DNA of 64,000 bases from Lysinibacillus alkalisoli. Its GTDB lineage: Bacteria > Bacillota > Bacilli > Bacillales_A > Planococcaceae. The notes below the pieces were generated by a model. It had not been told where the DNA came from. It saw nothing but the letters and a program-made list of their open reading frames with translations, and did not search any database. The translations under genes and the position numbers were made by a program. This document shows, piece after piece, positions 61,397 through 64,000 of the stretch. Position 1 is the stretch's first letter; every line of letters begins with the position of its first letter. The stretch is taken from the NCBI RefSeq assembly GCF_014643595.1, contig NZ_BMJT01000001.1, positions 62,001 to 126,000 of the forward strand, in the 5' to 3' direction.

Positions 61397-62545
61397 ATGA
61401 GTGTATATACAAATTCAATCGTAGTGGCTGCGATATTTACAGTCATTATGTCGTTTATTTTATTCATTCCATGGTTAATTTATACGTATCGAAAATATGG
61501 TTTTTTGTCTTTTTCTAAAACTATTGTCGTGTTTTCTTTCTTATTTTATGCGGCATCGGCATTATGTTTAATTTTATTGCCATTACCCCCTACAAGAGAT
61601 ACTTGTGCTATTCAACCGCCAGATACAGTGCATTATAATTTACAGCTCTTTCAGTTTATCAAAGATATTCAGTATAAGAGTGGTATTGTATGGTCACAGC
61701 CTTCAACCTGGCGTTATATTCTTCAACAACCTGCTTTTTTTCAAGCCTTTTTTAATTTCTTATTATTAATGCCTTTAGGTGTGTATTTGCGTTATTTCTG
61801 GCAAAAGCGAAAGTATGCTGTAGGTGCATTAATTACAGGATTTATCGTGTCGTTATTTTTTGAAATCACACAATATACGGGCGTTTATGGCATTTATAAT
61901 TGTGCCTATCGTCTGTTTGATGTAGATGATTTATTACTGAATAGTTTAGGTGCTTTTATCGGTTATTTATTAGCACCTATTGTTTTATTAGTATTCCCTT
62001 CGCATAAGGATGTGGCGGAAAAAGCCTCTTTATTACAAGAGCAAAACGTTGTGCGACCAGCGATTTTATTATTAGCCTTATTCATTGATTATATGGCGGT
62101 AGTGTTGAGCAGTGGTTTATTAAATGCTATTGTACCTAATCATGATTTTATTGCGACAACAGTGGCGATCCTTGTTGTTTTTGGCATAGTACCAATGCTG
62201 ACAAAAGGTGCAACAATCGGTATGTTAATACTGAATATTAGGGTAGTAAATCAAACAGGAAGTATTACAGTAGCAAATATTTTGCGTCGTTTTTTAGCTG
62301 CCTATGTGACTTATTTAATTTTCAAAGGTTTAAGTTATTTAAATCAAGTGATGTTACCAATGGAATCGCCATTTTATAAAGCGCTTATCTTTTTATCCGT
62401 AGGTAGTTTTGCGTTATCGTTTATTTTAAGTCTAGCTCTATTCATTCATTTTATTCGCCTTTTACTCGGGGGAGGGCAACGACAGTTATACTTGGATAAA
62501 TATGCTAAACTATATCCAACAAGACGAAAAAATAGGGGGAAATAA
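61397..62545 (+). CDS. VanZ-RDD membrane protein
   Basis: 382 residues, with an N-terminal VanZ-like region of five helices (LLLMPLGVYLRYFW, FEITQYTGVYGIYNCAYRLFDVDDLLLNSLGAFIGY, residues about 125-205) and a C-terminal RDD region (residues about 230-370, LLALFIDYMAVVLSSG, TKGATIGMLILNIRVV). VanZ proteins are linked to teicoplanin resistance, but this fusion type in Bacillales has no clear function. ATG 61397 follows GAGGTG; the frame is open ten codons upstream. It ends one base before the next ATG. Confidence 0.85.
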   Translation: MSVYTNSIVVAAIFTVIMSFILFIPWLIYTYRKYGFLSFSKTIVVFSFLFYAASALCLILLPLPPTRDTCAIQPPDTVHYNLQLFQFIKDIQYKSGIVWSQPSTWRYILQQPAFFQAFFNFLLLMPLGVYLRYFWQKRKYAVGALITGFIVSLFFEITQYTGVYGIYNCAYRLFDVDDLLLNSLGAFIGYLLAPIVLLVFPSHKDVAEKASLLQEQNVVRPAILLLALFIDYMAVVLSSGLLNAIVPNHDFIATTVAILVVFGIVPMLTKGATIGMLILNIRVVNQTGSITVANILRRFLAAYVTYLIFKGLSYLNQVMLPMESPFYKALIFLSVGSFALSFILSLALFIHFIRLLLGGGQRQLYLDKYAKLYPTRRKNRGK

Positions 62546-62546
62546 C

Positions 62547-63863
62547 ATGAAGTTTGTCATTATTGGGGGAGACGCAGCAGGCATGTCTGCTGCAATGGAA
62601 ATTGTACGTAATGTAGAATCACCTAATATTACAACTTTAGAACAAACAGCTATTTATTCTTATGGGCAATGTGGTTTACCTTACGTAGTAGATGGTCGTA
62701 TTCCGTCAACGGATGATTTAATTGCAAGAAGTGTAGACGCTTTTCGAGATAAGTATGCTATCGATGCTCGGATTCACCATCAAGTCACAAATATTGATAC
62801 AAAAAAGCGAATAGTTTATGGTGATGACTTTGAAGTGCCTTACGATAAATTATTAATTGCTACAGGCGCATCGCCATTAATACCTAACTGGAAAAATCGT
62901 CAGCTTAAAGGCATACACACGATTAAAACGATTCCTCAAATGCACGCCTTATTAAAAGATAATGCTCAAGCGCAACATGTGACCGTTATTGGTGGCGGTT
63001 ATATTGGGCTCGAAATGGCAGAGGTGCTTACAGCAGCAGGAAAACAAGTGACATTAGTGCAAAGAGGGGCACAACTTGCCAATATGCTAGACACAGATAT
63101 GGTTGATATCGTACACAAGGAAGCAGAGCGTCAAAATGTGATCGTGCGATTAAATACGGAAGTAACAGGTTTTAAGGGCGATGATGTGGTGGAGTATGTC
63201 GTAACGAGTCAAGGTGACATTGCAACGGATCTTGTTATTGCAGCGATAGGTGTAGCACCATCAACTGGCTTTGTAGACCAACACATTGCACGCGCTAAGA
63301 ACGGAGCTATTATTGTAGATGCACATATGCAAACATCAGTTGAAAATGTGTATGCAGCAGGTGATTGTGCTACTCATTACAATAGAATAAAAGCACAGAA
63401 TGACTATATCCCATTAGGTACGACTGCCAATAAGCAAGGACGCATTGCTGGCTTGAATATGGCTGGCAAATTTGCAAGGTTTAAAGGGGTAGTAGGCACA
63501 TCTATTTTAAAGTTTTTTGATTATACGATAGGTGTTACAGGCTTAAATGAAAAAGCAGCAAAGGCACTTCACATACCTTATGTTGTCTACCAATATGAAG
63601 GCAATCATATCGCAAGTTATTATCCTAATGTAAAGCCCTTGCAAATTAAGATGCTCGTACATCAACATACAGAGCGCATACTGGGTGTACAGATTATTGG
63701 TGAAGTAGGTGTTGATAAACGTATTGATGTTGTAGCGACAGCCCTATCCAATCAGATGACGCTATCAGATTTACTAGATTTAGATTTAGCATATGCCCCA
63801 CCATTTAATGGTGTGTGGGATGCTTTACAACATGTGGCAAAGCGCAATAGTAAAATAGATTAA
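62547..63863 (+). CDS. cdr: coenzyme A disulfide reductase / NADH oxidase-like flavoprotein
   Basis: 438 residues with an N-terminal FAD motif (VIIGGDAAGMSAAMEI), the active-site Cys42 in YSYGQCGLPYV, an NAD(P)H motif (VTVIGGGYIGLEMAEVL) and a second FAD motif (YAAGDCATHYN). The single catalytic cysteine at this position is that of CoA-disulfide reductase (Cys43 in Staphylococcus aureus) and of NADH oxidases, which differ in selectivity. It probably keeps CoA or a similar thiol reduced. It starts one base after the VanZ-RDD stop and shares its operon, with AGGGGG upstream. Confidence 0.88.
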   Translation: MKFVIIGGDAAGMSAAMEIVRNVESPNITTLEQTAIYSYGQCGLPYVVDGRIPSTDDLIARSVDAFRDKYAIDARIHHQVTNIDTKKRIVYGDDFEVPYDKLLIATGASPLIPNWKNRQLKGIHTIKTIPQMHALLKDNAQAQHVTVIGGGYIGLEMAEVLTAAGKQVTLVQRGAQLANMLDTDMVDIVHKEAERQNVIVRLNTEVTGFKGDDVVEYVVTSQGDIATDLVIAAIGVAPSTGFVDQHIARAKNGAIIVDAHMQTSVENVYAAGDCATHYNRIKAQNDYIPLGTTANKQGRIAGLNMAGKFARFKGVVGTSILKFFDYTIGVTGLNEKAAKALHIPYVVYQYEGNHIASYYPNVKPLQIKMLVHQHTERILGVQIIGEVGVDKRIDVVATALSNQMTLSDLLDLDLAYAPPFNGVWDALQHVAKRNSKID

Positions 63864-63874
63864 TCCATTATGTA

Positions 63875-63911
63875 GTTGTTGGGGACAGTCATGTTCTCAG
63901 CAACTTTTTTT
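63875..63911 (+). terminator. terminator after cdr
   Basis: GTTG-T-TGGGGA / TTCTCA-GCAAC stem, imperfect, followed by seven T's. Confidence 0.8.
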
Positions 63912-63918
63912 ATTAAGG

Positions 63919-63957
63919 TTAATGTAAGGTTAACACAAAGATGATGTAAGTTACGCA
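63919..63957 (+). promoter_or_regulatory. Pho-box-like direct repeats before a gene beyond the window
   Basis: TTAATG, TTAACA, ATGATG and TTACGC are spaced at 11-bp intervals (the last off by one), as in PhoP boxes of Bacillus. A TATAGT hexamer at 63961-63966 and AAGAAGGATGG near 63987 suggest a gene starting just past the right edge. Confidence 0.45.
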
Positions 63958-64000
63958 CGGTATAGTAAAACTAATAATAAAACAAAAGAAGGATGGAATA

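Noticed and set aside
1-64000. CRISPR array, tRNA or rRNA genes, insertion sequences, phage genes
   Set aside because: No regularly spaced repeats, cloverleaf or rRNA-like stretches, transposase or integrase motifs were seen on reading.

Overview
The window looks like a chromosomal segment of an AT-rich Gram-positive bacterium of the order Bacillales. The nearest fit is the Planococcaceae/Caryophanaceae (Kurthia, Solibacillus and Lysinibacillus-like genera), but the genus is inference. The basis is strong AGGAGG-type ribosome binding sites, many B. subtilis-type gene sets (comQXPA, dctBSRP, mrpABCDEFG, yxlEFG, zagA, pyc, yqeY), S-layer-homology (SLH) surface proteins, and B. subtilis-like operator sequences (Zur, Fur, CcpA and ComA boxes). 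I saw no rRNA, tRNA, CRISPR array, transposase, prophage or integrase.

Layout. 1-7.3 kb: metal acquisition. There is the end of an iron-siderophore binding protein with its FecCD permease and ATPase, a Zur-box-controlled CobW/ZagA GTPase, a quinone-oxidoreductase-like enzyme, and a Fur-box-controlled siderophore lipoprotein followed by an AraC/binding-protein fusion regulator. 7.4-15.3 kb: a complete Kdp potassium system, kdpDE divergent from a small membrane ORF and kdpFABC. 15.4-17.5 kb: a 41-codon ORF behind a Crp/Fnr-type palindrome, aspartate dehydrogenase and a YfiT/DinB protein. 17.5-22.5 kb: C4-dicarboxylate sensing and uptake (dctRS, dctB, dctP with a cre site). 22.6-25.9 kb: an ABC ATPase with a bacteriocin-associated-type (DUF1430-like) membrane protein, then a NUDIX hydrolase. 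26-31.1 kb: a complete comQXPA quorum-sensing locus, and facing it an intergenic region with two ComA-box-like promoters. One promoter appears to drive a short terminated RNA, the other a degenerate ABC ATPase.

31.2-35 kb: a cobalamin riboswitch in front of an 86-codon protein of unknown function, a CcsB/ResC cytochrome c maturation protein, and an AgrC/LytTR-type two-component pair without agrBD. 35-38.5 kb: pyruvate carboxylase. 38.7-40.6 kb: a yxlEFG-like operon. 40.6-47.9 kb: the most interesting block. It is a six-gene run with an SLH-anchored DUF4430 protein, an SLH-anchored alpha/alpha-barrel protein, a DUF4430 lipoprotein and a full ECF transporter (EcfT, fused EcfA-A', S component). 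DUF4430 and the alpha/alpha barrel are the two domain types found in animal intrinsic factor and transcobalamin, so I read this as a surface capture-and-import system for a cobalamin-like ligand. That substrate is inference.

48-52.9 kb: a HEPN-like/CBS protein, a MarR-serine hydrolase pair, a 3-hydroxyacyl-CoA dehydrogenase, a small membrane protein and a universal-stress-like protein. 53.1-58.9 kb: the seven-gene Mrp Na+/H+ antiporter. 58.9-64 kb: a lysine/alanine-rich 55-residue protein with its own promoter, an AlaX-type tRNA editing protein, a DUF6509-like protein, YqeY, a VanZ-RDD membrane protein, coenzyme A disulfide reductase, and a Pho-box-like leader of a gene beyond the right edge.

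Three themes link the region: metal and cofactor acquisition (Fe, Zn, cobalamin-type), ion homeostasis (K+ by Kdp, Na+/H+ by Mrp), and signalling (four two-component pairs, one with its own prenylated peptide).
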